A stretch of 64,000 nt of DNA from an uncultured Bacteroidales bacterium (lineage in GTDB: Bacteria > Bacteroidota > Bacteroidia > Bacteroidales > UBA932), in contig CALVDO010000009.1 in the NCBI GenBank assembly GCA_944326355.1, positions 1 to 64,000 on the forward strand, written 5' to 3'. This document shows, one piece after another, positions 1 through 8,216 of this stretch. Each line of letters starts with the position of its first letter. Position 1 is the stretch's first letter. The position numbers were made by a program, and so were the translations under genes. A model generated the notes under the pieces. It made no database searches, was not told the DNA's origin, and saw only the letters and a list, made by a program, of their open reading frames with translations.

Positions 1-1
1 C

Positions 2-43
2 GCCGCCGCGCTTATCGGGGACGCCGTCCGGGAGATCAGCTAG
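2..43 (+). CDS. C-terminal end of an unidentified protein (partial)
   Basis: The window opens in frame 2 with 13 sense codons (AAALIGDAVREIS) followed by TAG at 41-43. The codon choice resembles the neighbouring genes, so this is probably the 3' end of a gene that starts outside the window. Too little is visible to name it. The 231 nt that follow, up to the nitroreductase, are GC-rich and show no gene or clear promoter. Confidence 0.4.
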   Translation, partial: AAALIGDAVREIS

Positions 44-274
44 GTCTGAGACACCGGGCGGCGTCCCTCCGTTTATGACGGCCCCGCTGCGCTTATCTGA
101 TGGCCCGCGGCCGCGCTCCACTTGTGGGGATCTGCCTCGGACTGCCTGAGAACGGGCTGAAATCGAAGATGCAGGAGGCGTAAGCCGCTTTCCTATAGAT
201 TCAGTACTGCTTCCGGTGCTGTGTGAGGACTCCAGATGTCCCGGACTGATAAGTGAACTATAAATGCATTTGTC

Positions 275-808
275 ATGACTTTTGATGAGATAGCAGAAAA
301 AAGAGTCAGTGTCAGAAAGTTTGATGCTGAGAGAAAGATCAGTATTTATAATCTGAGGACAGTCATTGATGCCGCAAGACTTGCTCCATCCTGGAAGAAC
401 AGTCAGACTGCGCGTTATCATCTCGTGACAGACAGAACTGTTTTCTCCCGACTGCTGAAGGGGCTGTCTCCACGTAATGCGGAGAATGCCGAGGGCGCTT
501 CGGCGTTGCTGGTGACGACATTTGTGAAGGATGTCGCAAGATTTCGTGACGGGCATCCGGATAATGAGCTCGGAAACGGATGGGGGATATATGATGCCGG
601 AATAAGTAATTCTTATGTACTTCTCAAGGCGGCTGAGTGCGGCATTGATTCTCTCGTCATGGGAATCAGGGATGCTGAGGCCATTCGCTTGATTCTCAAT
701 ATCCCTGATGACGAGGTAGTGCTGTCTGTGATAGCCCTCGGCTATCGCGTTTCGAGTGTCGCCCGTCCGCGGAGGAAGGAGCTTGATGACATACTCAAGA
801 TATATTAG
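275..808 (+). CDS. nitroreductase family protein (FMN-dependent oxidoreductase)
   Basis: This 177-residue protein has the length and layout of a single-domain nitroreductase. The N-terminal block KRVSVRKFD matches the family's R-S-x-R-x-[FY] FMN-phosphate region. It is followed by AARLAPSWKNSQ, a central helix with NSYVLLKAAECGIDS, and a C-terminal IPDDEVVLSVIALGY block. Family members use FMN and NAD(P)H to reduce nitro compounds, quinones or enones, or act on unknown cellular substrates; the substrate here cannot be read from sequence. It lies 24 nt upstream of a small membrane protein and then the biotin genes, on the same strand, so it may be part of that transcription unit. No known biotin-pathway step needs it. 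Confidence 0.85.
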   Translation: MTFDEIAEKRVSVRKFDAERKISIYNLRTVIDAARLAPSWKNSQTARYHLVTDRTVFSRLLKGLSPRNAENAEGASALLVTTFVKDVARFRDGHPDNELGNGWGIYDAGISNSYVLLKAAECGIDSLVMGIRDAEAIRLILNIPDDEVVLSVIALGYRVSSVARPRRKELDDILKIY

Positions 809-832
809 GATTTTACTTACTTCGATTTGCAG

Positions 833-1447
833 ATGAGAAGAAGAATGGCATATATGACTGTTTCTCTCCGTTTCAGAAGATGGAGCAGGCACTCTTATGC
901 TGCCTTCTGTTCGATAGGTCGCCATGTGACGATAGGCAGGCTTGCTTCGGACATTGTCGACGCCTCACTGAGAAAAGAGAAGAGCGTACATTCGCGTTTC
1001 TTCTCAAAGAGAGCGCTTTCTTCTTCGGATTATGATTTGAGTGCAGGGTATGAGGATGATTCCGGCGATTCGCCAGGAGGAGGGGGCATATTGTGGTTAG
1101 TTAGTATCATGTCGGTCTTTTGCGGCATGTGCTTTTTCATGTTCCCATTGTTCGGGGGCGTCTCAGCTGCTCTTGCGTTTCTTGTTGGAGCACTGACAGG
1201 CTTTTTTGCGCTTATTTCACTGATAAATCGCTGTATGTCAGATACGGTCCGCACGGCTCACAAGGCCGGCGGGCCGTTTTTTTGTTTTGTCTCGCCTTGT
1301 TCTTCCGGGGCATGTTCGGACGGTTGCACCGACGGGCCTTGTTCTTCCGGGGCATGTTCGGACGGTTGCTCCGACGGGCCTTGTTCTGCCGGGCTGTTCC
1401 GGCGGTTTCATCTGGCGGATTGCACATATGAATATGGTAAGAATTGA
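833..1447 (+). CDS. small two-helix membrane protein with Cys-rich repeat tail, upstream of bioB
   Basis: I do not recognise a named family. From the ATG at 833 the protein has 204 residues in three parts. Residues 8-45 are a basic segment containing SLRFRRWSRHSYAAFCSIGR, which resembles the start of short uncharacterised Bacteroidales proteins. Residues 85-107 and 111-133 are two hydrophobic helices joined by a Phe/Gly turn. Residues 150-187 are a Cys/Ser/Gly/Asp-rich tail built from a 14-residue unit (PCSSGACSDGC-x-DG) present twice plus a partial third copy. The tail has evenly spaced cysteines that could bind metal or be redox active; that is inference. ATG codons at 845 and 854 are also possible starts. 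The gene ends 28 nt before bioB and probably shares its transcript. Confidence 0.6.
   Translation: MRRRMAYMTVSLRFRRWSRHSYAAFCSIGRHVTIGRLASDIVDASLRKEKSVHSRFFSKRALSSSDYDLSAGYEDDSGDSPGGGGILWLVSIMSVFCGMCFFMFPLFGGVSAALAFLVGALTGFFALISLINRCMSDTVRTAHKAGGPFFCFVSPCSSGACSDGCTDGPCSSGACSDGCSDGPCSAGLFRRFHLADCTYEYGKN
1295..1400 (+). repeat. 42-bp in-frame tandem repeat (two copies plus a partial third)
   Basis: Copies lie at 1295-1336 and 1337-1378, with a partial copy from 1379. The two full copies differ by a single base in the stretch read (gcacc versus gctcc). The period is 14 codons, so copy-number change would lengthen or shorten the Cys-rich tail without breaking the frame. Confidence 0.9.
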
Positions 1448-1475
1448 TTGATGGATAAGAAATTGATTGACGGAT

Positions 1476-2438
1476 ATGAAAAGCATTGAAGAAATTATTG
1501 CATCGGGCGGTCTTGACGCAGAGGAGGCTTTGGCGTGGAATTGCGCGATGACGACGGATGAACTTCTGAGTATGGCAAGGTCCGTAATGCTCAGATGTTG
1601 TCCTCCGGATTTTGATACCTGTTCGATTGTAAACGCGAAGTCGGGTAAATGTCCTGAAAACTGTAAATGGTGCGCACAGTCGGCTCATCATGAAACTGGG
1701 GCTGAAGAATACGGTCTGCTTCCGGCTGACAGACTGCTTCAGTCTGCAGGATTGTGTCGATCCAAAGGGATAGGCAGATTCTCAATCGTGACGAGCGGAA
1801 GGCGGCTGAAGCCTTCTGAAGTTGACTCTATATGTGAGGCGGTACGACTGATACGGGCTGAGTGCGACATCTGCCTCTGCCTTTCGGCTGGGCTGCTCGG
1901 CGAGGAAGATCTCGTGCGTCTTAAGTGTGCAGGCATAGAGCGTTATCACTGCAATCTGGAGACGGCTCCGTCATTTTTCCCGTCGCTCTGCACGACACAT
2001 ACTCTGGAGCAGAAAAAGGCAACACTCAGGGCAGCAAGGGCGGCAGGAATGGAGATCTGCAGCGGGGGCATAATCGGTATGGGTGAGACGATGCGCCAGA
2101 GGCTTGAGCTGATTACGGAGCTTAAAGAGCTTGAAGTGCGTTCGGTCCCTGTTAATATTCTGTCTCCGATAAAGGGGACCGCTCTGGAAGATGTTGAGCC
2201 GATCTCGGAAGATGAAATCCTTAGGACCGTGGCCCTTTTCCGTCTGATGATGCCGGATGCGAGGCTGCGTTTTGCGGGAGGACGCGCGAGACTTTCGGAG
2301 GGTACGGTCATGAAGGCCATTCGTTCGGCGATAAACGCGGCGATTCTCGGGGATATGCTGACGACTGCAGGGGCAGATGTCTCGGCAGATTTCAGAAGAA
2401 TCAGAGAAGCAGGATATAAATTGAGTGACATCAGATGA
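1476..2438 (+). CDS. bioB: biotin synthase
   Basis: This radical SAM enzyme inserts sulfur into dethiobiotin to give biotin. From the ATG at 1476 it has 320 residues, normal for BioB. The SAM-cluster motif is C-PEN-C-KW-C at Cys59, Cys63 and Cys66, in the context [15 protein letters not shown]. The block [12 protein letters not shown] and the segment [17 protein letters not shown] are also typical, as is the C-terminal [12 protein letters not shown] at 1467 is in frame, but the ATG is preferred. The stop codon overlaps the bioA start by 4 nt (ATGA), which argues for translational coupling. It is the first recognisable gene of the biotin cluster. Confidence 0.96.
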   Translation: MKSIEEIIASGGLDAEEALAWNCAMTTDELLSMARSVMLRCCPPDFDTCSIVNAKSGKCPENCKWCAQSAHHETGAEEYGLLPADRLLQSAGLCRSKGIGRFSIVTSGRRLKPSEVDSICEAVRLIRAECDICLCLSAGLLGEEDLVRLKCAGIERYHCNLETAPSFFPSLCTTHTLEQKKATLRAARAAGMEICSGGIIGMGETMRQRLELITELKELEVRSVPVNILSPIKGTALEDVEPISEDEILRTVALFRLMMPDARLRFAGGRARLSEGTVMKAIRSAINAAILGDMLTTAGADVSADFRRIREAGYKLSDIR

Positions 2439-3739
2439 GAAGAGATATGAAAAGTATTGATTTCAACGGGCTTATGGATGAATTCGACAGGAATCATCTG
2501 TGGCATCCGTACACATCTGCATATAATCCTCTGCCCTCGTATAAGGTGCGGGAGGCGCACGGATGCAGAATAGTTCTTGAAGACGGGACAGAACTGATAG
2601 AGGGAATGTCATCATGGTGGTGTGCAGTGCACGGGTACAACCATCCGACGTTGAATGAGGCGCTTAGGAATCAGGTGGAAAAGATGTCGCACGTGATGTT
2701 CGGCGGGCTGACGCATGAGCCTGCGGTAAGGCTCGGTAAGACGCTCCGGGAGATTCTGCCGGACGAGTTTACACATAGCTTTTATGCGGACAGCGGCTCG
2801 GTGGCGACGGAAGTGGCGATGAAGATGGCCGTGCAGTATCATTATGCGGCGGGAATGTCTTGCCGCACGGATTTCGTGACGATAAGATCCGGCTATCATG
2901 GAGACACATGGAATGCTATGTCGGTGTGTGACCCGGTGACCGGCATGCACAGCATCTTCGGCCCGGCTCTGCCCCGCCGTCATTTCGTTCCGTCTCCTGA
3001 AAGCCGTTTCGGAGGCGAATGGAAGCAGGATGACATTAAGCCTCTTGAGGAGGTGCTTGAGAGGCATCATGACACTATGGCTGCGCTTATCCTTGAGCCG
3101 GTCGTACAGGGAGCGGGAGGAATGCGCTTCTACCATCCGGAGTATCTCCGGCAGGCTGCGGCGCTGTGCAGGCGTTACGGAGTGCTCGTGATCTTTGATG
3201 AGATTGCCACGGGATTCGGACGTACCGGCAGGCTCTTCGCTTGGGAACACGCCGGAGTGAAGCCTGACATAATGTGCATCGGGAAAGCTTTGACCGGAGG
3301 ATATATGACCCTTTCGGCGGTGTTGACGACGGACATGGTGGCAAAGATGATTTCTGACAATCCTCCTTATGCCTTTATGCACGGACCGACATTCATGGGC
3401 AATCCTCTGGCTTGCGCTGTGGCTGATGCCAGCGTGAGGCTTCTTCTCTCATCAGGCTGGCAGGAGAAGGTCAAATCTATTGAATCCCAGATGAAACGGG
3501 AGCTCGCTCCGGCTGCGGATATGCCTCAGGTAGAAGATGTTAGGGTACTTGGCGCGATAGGCGTCATCCAGACGAAAAAGCCTGTGGACATGGCAGTGAT
3601 GCAGCGCAGATTCGTGGAGCTTGGAGTGTGGGTGAGACCTTTCGGCAGACTTGTGTACATAATGCCGCCGTTCATAATCTCACCGGAAGAGCTGAGTGTG
3701 CTCACCTCGGCTCTCCTGACGGTGACGGCAGAATCATGA
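2435..3739 (+). CDS. bioA: adenosylmethionine-8-amino-7-oxononanoate aminotransferase
   Basis: This PLP-dependent class III aminotransferase converts KAPA to DAPA using SAM as amino donor. At 434 residues it has the full BioA length. It opens with the typical HLWHPYTS, followed by [16 protein letters not shown] (substrate pocket) and [17 protein letters not shown]. Later come the PLP-binding [13 protein letters not shown] and the Schiff-base lysine in [11 protein letters not shown], then [17 protein letters not shown]. Its start overlaps the bioB stop, and it ends 10 nt before bioF. The order bioB-bioA-bioF fits a single operon. Confidence 0.96.
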   Translation: MRRDMKSIDFNGLMDEFDRNHLWHPYTSAYNPLPSYKVREAHGCRIVLEDGTELIEGMSSWWCAVHGYNHPTLNEALRNQVEKMSHVMFGGLTHEPAVRLGKTLREILPDEFTHSFYADSGSVATEVAMKMAVQYHYAAGMSCRTDFVTIRSGYHGDTWNAMSVCDPVTGMHSIFGPALPRRHFVPSPESRFGGEWKQDDIKPLEEVLERHHDTMAALILEPVVQGAGGMRFYHPEYLRQAAALCRRYGVLVIFDEIATGFGRTGRLFAWEHAGVKPDIMCIGKALTGGYMTLSAVLTTDMVAKMISDNPPYAFMHGPTFMGNPLACAVADASVRLLLSSGWQEKVKSIESQMKRELAPAADMPQVEDVRVLGAIGVIQTKKPVDMAVMQRRFVELGVWVRPFGRLVYIMPPFIISPEELSVLTSALLTVTAES

Positions 3740-3749
3740 GGAGGAGAAT

Positions 3750-4946
3750 ATGGATGCTTCAGCTGTTCTGACTGAGATTGAAAGGTGCGGCAATCTGCGT
3801 CGGCTTATGTCATACGGACATCAGGGGAAATTCGTCACCGCCGGAGGAAAGACGATGCTCAATCTCTCCTCCAACGATTATCTTGGGCTGGCTTCTGACG
3901 TCGGACTGTACAGGGACTTCATTGAGGAGTCCGGAATCGGCAATGTACCTCCGGATGGCGCCACTATTCCGGAGAATCTGCTATTCTCTTCCTCCTCGTC
4001 TCGTCTTCTCACAGGCAATTTCTCTGTATGTGAGGAGGTCGAGAGGGTATTGGCGGAATTGTACGGGAAGGAGGCGGCTCTCGTCTTCGGCAGCGGCTAC
4101 AATATGAATTCGGGGATAATCCCTGCGATTACGACTTCAGAAGACCTGATCCTTGCGGACAAGCTTGTGCATGCGAGCATGATTGACGGCATACGCCTCA
4201 GTCAGGCCAAAACAATCCGTTTCCCGCATCAGAATCTTGATCGTCTGGAGAAGCTCGTGGATTCTAATGCCTTGTCGTATGACACAATATTCATACTTGT
4301 CGAGAGCGTCTACAGTATGGACGGAGACGTGACAGATCTCACGAGGCTCGTTTCTCTCAAGAAGCGTCATTCTAATGTCGTGCTTTATGTTGATGAGGCT
4401 CATGGCTTCGGAGTCAGAGGAGAGTCCGGTCTCGGAGTGGCGCAGGAGCAGAACTGCATCGGAGACATCGATCTTCTGTGCGGGACATTCGGAAAGGCTC
4501 TCGCCTCGACGGGAGGTTTTACGGTGTGTTCGTCCGGTATGCGGGAGTGTCTTGTAAACAGGATGAGGCCGTTCATCTTTACGACCGCCATGCCTCCGGT
4601 CAATTTGATGTGGACTCTGCATGTGCTGAAGAGGCTGCCTTCGATGACTGACAGGAGGCGGCATCTTGCCGGGATATCGGCTCGGCTGAGGATGGCTGCG
4701 GCTGAGGAGGGTTTCACTTCTTCTTCTGAAAGTCATATAATTCCGATAATGGCGGGAGAGAGCGCAAGAGCCCTGAAGATGGCGGAGAGATTCAGGGAGG
4801 AAGGATTCTTCCTTCTGCCCGTACGTCCTCCTACAGTGCCGGAAGGTACTTCCAGAATACGGATATCGTTGACTGCGGCCGTGTCTGATGAGGAGGCGGA
4901 CAGGCTGATCTCATCTCTGCGCATGATGAAATCAATGGTGATATGA
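3750..4946 (+). CDS. bioF: 8-amino-7-oxononanoate synthase
   Basis: This alpha-oxoamine synthase condenses pimeloyl-ACP (or CoA) with alanine to form KAPA. The protein has 398 residues. Visible motifs are NLSSNDYLGLA near residue 40, GSGYNMNSG, the PLP-stacking His in ADKLVHASMIDG, DEAHGFGVRG near 215-224, and the Schiff-base Lys249 in CGTFGKALASTGG. A second, unrelated alpha-oxoamine synthase occurs at 54.97 kb. This copy is assigned to biotin by its place between bioA and bioG. The 3' end overlaps bioG by 4 nt (ATGA). Confidence 0.94.
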   Translation: MDASAVLTEIERCGNLRRLMSYGHQGKFVTAGGKTMLNLSSNDYLGLASDVGLYRDFIEESGIGNVPPDGATIPENLLFSSSSSRLLTGNFSVCEEVERVLAELYGKEAALVFGSGYNMNSGIIPAITTSEDLILADKLVHASMIDGIRLSQAKTIRFPHQNLDRLEKLVDSNALSYDTIFILVESVYSMDGDVTDLTRLVSLKKRHSNVVLYVDEAHGFGVRGESGLGVAQEQNCIGDIDLLCGTFGKALASTGGFTVCSSGMRECLVNRMRPFIFTTAMPPVNLMWTLHVLKRLPSMTDRRRHLAGISARLRMAAAEEGFTSSSESHIIPIMAGESARALKMAERFREEGFFLLPVRPPTVPEGTSRIRISLTAAVSDEEADRLISSLRMMKSMVI

Positions 4947-5641
4947 AGCAATGTTTTCTGAAAAAGGCCGCCGGGAATCGCGGTCTCATACTCTTTTTCG
5001 GGGGATGGGGATCTTCTCCTGAACTTTTTTCAGGCCTTGAGACTGAGCCGGGATATGACTGTATCTTCTGCTGGGATTACAGGGATCTTGGATTCAGCTT
5101 CGATAGTCTGGGCGGCTATGACCGCGTGTCGGTGTATGCATGGTCGATGGGCGTGTGGGTGGCTCAACATGTCCTCTCCGGCCGTCTTGCCGTAGAGCCG
5201 GAGGCAGCCATAGCGGTATGCGGAACGCCGCATCCGGTCGACGATCTGCGCGGAATCCCCAGAGCTGTTTTTCTCGGCACTATGAAGAATATGTCCGACC
5301 CAGTGCTCCGCAAATTCAGAAAGAGAATGTGCGGACATGATCTGGATGCGTATATGTCGCGTGTCGGAAATCGTACCGTGGAGGAGCTGTCAGAGGAACT
5401 TGAGTCCCTGTTCGCTTTTGTGACAGGAGCAGAGGCCGGTACACCTGTAGCCGGCCTGAGGCTGAGCTGGAATGTGGCGGTCATCGGTGAGGACGATCTG
5501 ATCTTCCCTGCCGCCAATCAGTTGCGGGACTGGACCTCAGAGGAGCTCGGCGGAACATGTGAGACTGTTGTCGTAAAATCTCCACATTATGGGGAAGAGA
5601 TGTTCAGGAAGCTTCTGCTCGGAGGATACAGACGCAGATGA
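4943..5641 (+). CDS. bioG: pimeloyl-ACP methyl ester esterase, BioG type
   Basis: This small alpha/beta hydrolase of the BioG (DUF452) family removes the methyl group from pimeloyl-ACP methyl ester, ending the disguise cycle started by BioC. It has 232 residues. The oxyanion-hole region LILFFGGWGS is diagnostic of BioG. The nucleophile is Ser68 in the elbow VYAWSMGVW. A likely acid lies in VIGEDDLIFP, and His in KSPHYGEE completes the triad. The gene overlaps bioF by 4 nt and precedes bioC, the usual partner. Confidence 0.9.
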   Translation: MKQCFLKKAAGNRGLILFFGGWGSSPELFSGLETEPGYDCIFCWDYRDLGFSFDSLGGYDRVSVYAWSMGVWVAQHVLSGRLAVEPEAAIAVCGTPHPVDDLRGIPRAVFLGTMKNMSDPVLRKFRKRMCGHDLDAYMSRVGNRTVEELSEELESLFAFVTGAEAGTPVAGLRLSWNVAVIGEDDLIFPAANQLRDWTSEELGGTCETVVVKSPHYGEEMFRKLLLGGYRRR

Positions 5642-5706
5642 AGGAATTTATATGAAGACTTAGATGATGTCATGAAAAAGGTAGTGTACAGGAGATGTTG
5701 ACGGTG

Positions 5707-6483
5707 ATGGATAAGAAGCTTGTAAGGGAAAGGTTTTCTCGGGCTCTGAATACTTATGACTGGAATGCCGGAGTGCAGAGAAAGGTAGCTGAAAAGCTGT
5801 GCGATCGCGTGATGACCTGTTGCGGCGGACAGGCAGGACGTGTACTTGAAATCGGCTGCGGGACAGGATGTCTGTCGCGTCTGCTGTTCGACTGGATTCA
5901 TCCCGAACAAATGTGGCTGAATGATCTCTGCGCTGAAGCAGAGCCGGCGCTTAATGATCTGCTTTCGCGCGGGGTCCGTTTTCTTCCAGGGGATGCGGAG
6001 AAAATCAGTTTTCCCGACGGTCTGGATATGATCGTCTCCTCGTCGGCTATACAGTGGTTTGATGATCTGCCGGCTTTTTTCAGAAAATGTCACGAGGCTC
6101 TTTATCCCTCTGCGGACGGATATCTCGTGTTCAGTACTTTCGGGAAGGACAATCTTGCGGAGACGGCCTTCCTTACGGGGGCTTCTTTGCGGTATTTCTC
6201 TCTGGAAGAGCTGACGGAGATGCTGTCACCGGGTTTTGAAGTCATTTATTCATCAGAGGAGAGAGTGATGGTCGCGTTCGATTCCCCTTTTTCTGTGCTG
6301 AGGCATCTCAAGATGACAGGAGTCACAGGAGTGTCCGACACCGGATTATGGACGAGGGGGAGACTTGAAGAGTTCAGCCGGAGATATATTGAGCTCTTTC
6401 CTGTCGGGGCTGTGGATCCTTCCTCTGCCGTTCGCCTGACATATCATCCGGTTTATTTCGTTTGCCGCAGGAAAAAGGTCTGA
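5707..6483 (+). CDS. bioC: malonyl-ACP O-methyltransferase
   Basis: This class I SAM methyltransferase methylates malonyl-ACP so that fatty-acid synthase can extend it to pimeloyl-ACP. The N-terminal VRERFSRALNTYDWNAGVQ is characteristic of BioC. The SAM-binding loop is VLEIGCGTGCLSRLL, and later blocks include MIVSSSAIQWFDDLP and GYLVFSTFGKDN. The ATG at 5707 is chosen because the GGAG at 5691-5694 is well spaced from it. An in-frame ATG at 5695 would lie directly against that site. From 5707 the protein has 258 residues. The intergenic gap from bioG is 65 nt. Confidence 0.92.
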   Translation: MDKKLVRERFSRALNTYDWNAGVQRKVAEKLCDRVMTCCGGQAGRVLEIGCGTGCLSRLLFDWIHPEQMWLNDLCAEAEPALNDLLSRGVRFLPGDAEKISFPDGLDMIVSSSAIQWFDDLPAFFRKCHEALYPSADGYLVFSTFGKDNLAETAFLTGASLRYFSLEELTEMLSPGFEVIYSSEERVMVAFDSPFSVLRHLKMTGVTGVSDTGLWTRGRLEEFSRRYIELFPVGAVDPSSAVRLTYHPVYFVCRRKKV

Positions 6484-6619
6484 AAATATGGCAGGAAGAA
6501 GTACTGTGTCCAAGCGGGGGATGAGTCGCCGAAGAATCCGGGCGTGAGCCGTGTTTCCGGCTGTCGATGGCACTGTGTGCCGTTTAATGATAGAATGTCG
6601 TTTTTAGATAACTGAAGAT

Positions 6620-7267
6620 ATGAAGAACAATGTGTTTTTTGTAAGCGGGATTGATACCGGAGTGGGCAAAAGCTTTGCGACGGGCTATATTGCGAAAATA
6701 TGGAATGAAAGGGGATGTCGGACAATCACCCAGAAACTGGTGCAGACCGGAAACGAGGACATCTCTGAGGATATAGAGGTGCACAGGAGAATAATGGGGT
6801 GCGGGATGCTGCCGGAGGATGAGCAAAAGCTCACGATGCCGGAGATATACACATATCCGTGTTCTCCGCATCTGGCCGCCGAGATTGACGGAAGACCGAT
6901 AGATCTGGAAAAGATCGGACGGGCGACGGAGATTTTGAGCGAGAGTTATGACGCAGTGCTTCTTGAAGGGGCCGGCGGGCTTATGGTGCCCCTGACAAGG
7001 ACTCTGCTGACTCTTGACTATGCGGCGGAAAAAGGATACCCTCTGATTCTGGTCACATCCGGAAAACTCGGGAGCATCAGCCATACCCTTTTGAGCCTTG
7101 AAGCGGCAAAAAAACATGGACTGAAGCTTAAGATGTTGCTGTTCAATATGTATCCGCAGGAGGACGATCATCTGATTGCCGATGATGCACAAAGGTATCT
7201 GAAGTCCGTTCTGGCGGCGGAGTATCCTGAGGCGGAGTATATGACCGTGCCTGTGCAGGTCGTATAG
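6620..7267 (+). CDS. bioD: dethiobiotin synthetase
   Basis: This enzyme is an ATP-dependent carboxylase that closes the ureido ring of dethiobiotin from DAPA and CO2. The protein has 215 residues. Its P-loop is SGIDTGVGKSF at the N-terminus, followed by KLVQTGNEDISED (DAPA binding) and EGAGGLMVPLTRT. The last motifs, LVTSGKLGSISHTLLSLEA, fit the DTBS fold. It closes the biotin cluster, 136 nt after bioC. Downstream it converges on the SRP RNA gene, whose U-tract region lies about 10 nt beyond the stop codon. Confidence 0.95.
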   Translation: MKNNVFFVSGIDTGVGKSFATGYIAKIWNERGCRTITQKLVQTGNEDISEDIEVHRRIMGCGMLPEDEQKLTMPEIYTYPCSPHLAAEIDGRPIDLEKIGRATEILSESYDAVLLEGAGGLMVPLTRTLLTLDYAAEKGYPLILVTSGKLGSISHTLLSLEAAKKHGLKLKMLLFNMYPQEDDHLIADDAQRYLKSVLAAEYPEAEYMTVPVQVV

Positions 7268-7276
7268 ACGAAAAAA

Positions 7277-7373
7277 GGGTAAGCTTATTACATCGCACCG
7301 CTACAACCTCCTGCCCTTGCTGCCTTCCGGCCCTGGGGGAATTCAGAGGGAGCTGGTCGTGTAAGACTTACCC
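7277..7373 (-). ncRNA. ffs: small bacterial signal recognition particle RNA (4.5S)
   Basis: Read on the minus strand, the sequence contains the conserved SRP domain IV: the pair of internal loops around GGCCGGAAGGCAGCAAGGGC. The ends pair as GGGTAAG with CTTACCC, giving one long hairpin of about 97 nt. The transcript would run directly into six U residues, which serve as its terminator. A consensus promoter sits 5 nt upstream. The RNA scaffolds Ffh for cotranslational targeting of membrane proteins. Confidence 0.95.
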
Positions 7374-7377
7374 GATG

Positions 7378-7407
7378 CAAAGATAGTCAAAATTTCGTCC
7401 CCGCCAA
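7378..7407 (-). promoter_or_regulatory. promoter of the SRP RNA
   Basis: On the minus strand TTG (7405-7407) is followed after 19 nt by TATCTTTG (7378-7385), a full match to the Bacteroidetes TTG / TAnnTTTG promoter. The SRP RNA starts 5 nt after the -7 box, which agrees with the expected start point. Confidence 0.85.
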
Positions 7408-7475
7408 AAACATTTTTTCAGAGGACCGAAATTCTGACTCTTCTGCTGACGATTCAGCGGAAATGTTGACGAATT

Positions 7476-7952
7476 TCATTTGAGACTGTCGAAAATCAGC
7501 GGAAGAAGGTCGTCGACCCTGTAGAATTTCCATACCTTTTCGGCGCCGACCATAAGTATTTCCATTGGCTTTCCTCCTCTGTCCTGATATTCAGCCATAA
7601 CCTGCCTGCACGCTCCGCAAGGGGTTGCAGGCACAGGACAGAGCTTCCCGTCCCGGCAGGCGGCGATTGCGATGGCTTCGATTGCAAGATCCGGGTAGTG
7701 TGCGCCGGCGTAAAAGAGTGCGGTCCTTTCCGCGCATAGGCCTGACGGAAAGGCCATGTTTTCCTGATTTGATCCGGTGACAACCGTCCCGTCGGAAAGT
7801 CTTGCCGCAGCACCCACATTGAAGTGAGAGTATGGGGTATAGGCATTTTCAGTGGCCCTGATGGCGGCTTCAGCCAGATTCCGGTCGGAAGCAGAAAGCT
7901 GACAGACGCTCTGATATTCGTCATAGACGATCTTCATTTCCTTCTTTGCCAT
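7476..7952 (-). CDS. cdd: cytidine deaminase
   Basis: This zinc enzyme of pyrimidine salvage converts cytidine and deoxycytidine to uridine and deoxyuridine. It has 158 residues from the ATG at 7952, which follows a purine-rich AAAGAAGAAG site; a longer TTG-start form is less likely. Visible are YTPYSHFNVGAA, the catalytic CAERTA (Cys ligand and Glu proton shuttle) and PCGACRQV with the two other zinc cysteines. It is transcribed away from mnmA. The 265 nt between the two starts hold a tandem repeat with several promoter boxes. Confidence 0.94.
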   Translation of the reverse strand: MAKKEMKIVYDEYQSVCQLSASDRNLAEAAIRATENAYTPYSHFNVGAAARLSDGTVVTGSNQENMAFPSGLCAERTALFYAGAHYPDLAIEAIAIAACRDGKLCPVPATPCGACRQVMAEYQDRGGKPMEILMVGAEKVWKFYRVDDLLPLIFDSLK

Positions 7953-8002
7953 AACTTCTTCTTTTTCTCCGGTCATCCGGGGCAAATCATCCGTTTAATG
8001 GC

Positions 8003-8010
8003 TATATTTG
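8003..8010 (+). promoter_or_regulatory. possible -7 box for mnmA
   Basis: TATATTTG at 8003-8010 matches TAnnTTTG on the + strand, about 207 nt before mnmA. No TTG is seen at the right distance upstream, so this is only a candidate. Confidence 0.35.
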
Positions 8011-8033
8011 CAGCCGGAATTACCGCATTATCA

Positions 8034-8199
8034 GCAAATATACGCAGAAGCCGAGAGCAATGCAAGCTCGCTTGCAATTGCCGAGGCGCAACAGTATAAA
8101 TGGCCGTCAGGGCAAATATACGCAGAAGCCGAGAGCAATGCAAGCCCGCTTGCAATTGCCGAGGCGCAACAGTATAAATGGCCGATAGGCCAAATATAG
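8034..8199. repeat. 78-bp tandem repeat with internal hairpin (2 copies and a stub)
   Basis: Units lie at 8034-8111 and 8112-8189, and a third begins at 8190 but stops after about 10 nt. The copies are nearly identical. Each holds an inverted repeat (GCAATGCAAGC facing GCTTGCAATTGC). Each unit start also places a minus-strand TATATTTG: 8035-8042, 8113-8120 and 8191-8198, exactly 78 nt apart. There are no unique spacers, so it is not a CRISPR array. Confidence 0.9.
8035..8065 (-). promoter_or_regulatory. candidate cdd promoter inside repeat copy 1
   Basis: On the minus strand TTG (8063-8065) is followed after 20 nt by TATATTTG (8035-8042), consensus for this phylum. The identical arrangement is repeated 78 nt further upstream (box at 8113-8120). 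Transcription from copy 1 would give a leader of about 75 nt before cdd. Confidence 0.6.
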
Positions 8200-8216
8200 C
8201 GAGAAACCATGAAATT

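Noticed and set aside
8034..8199. CRISPR array
   Set aside because: Direct tandem units of 78 bp with no unique spacers, only two copies, and no cas gene.
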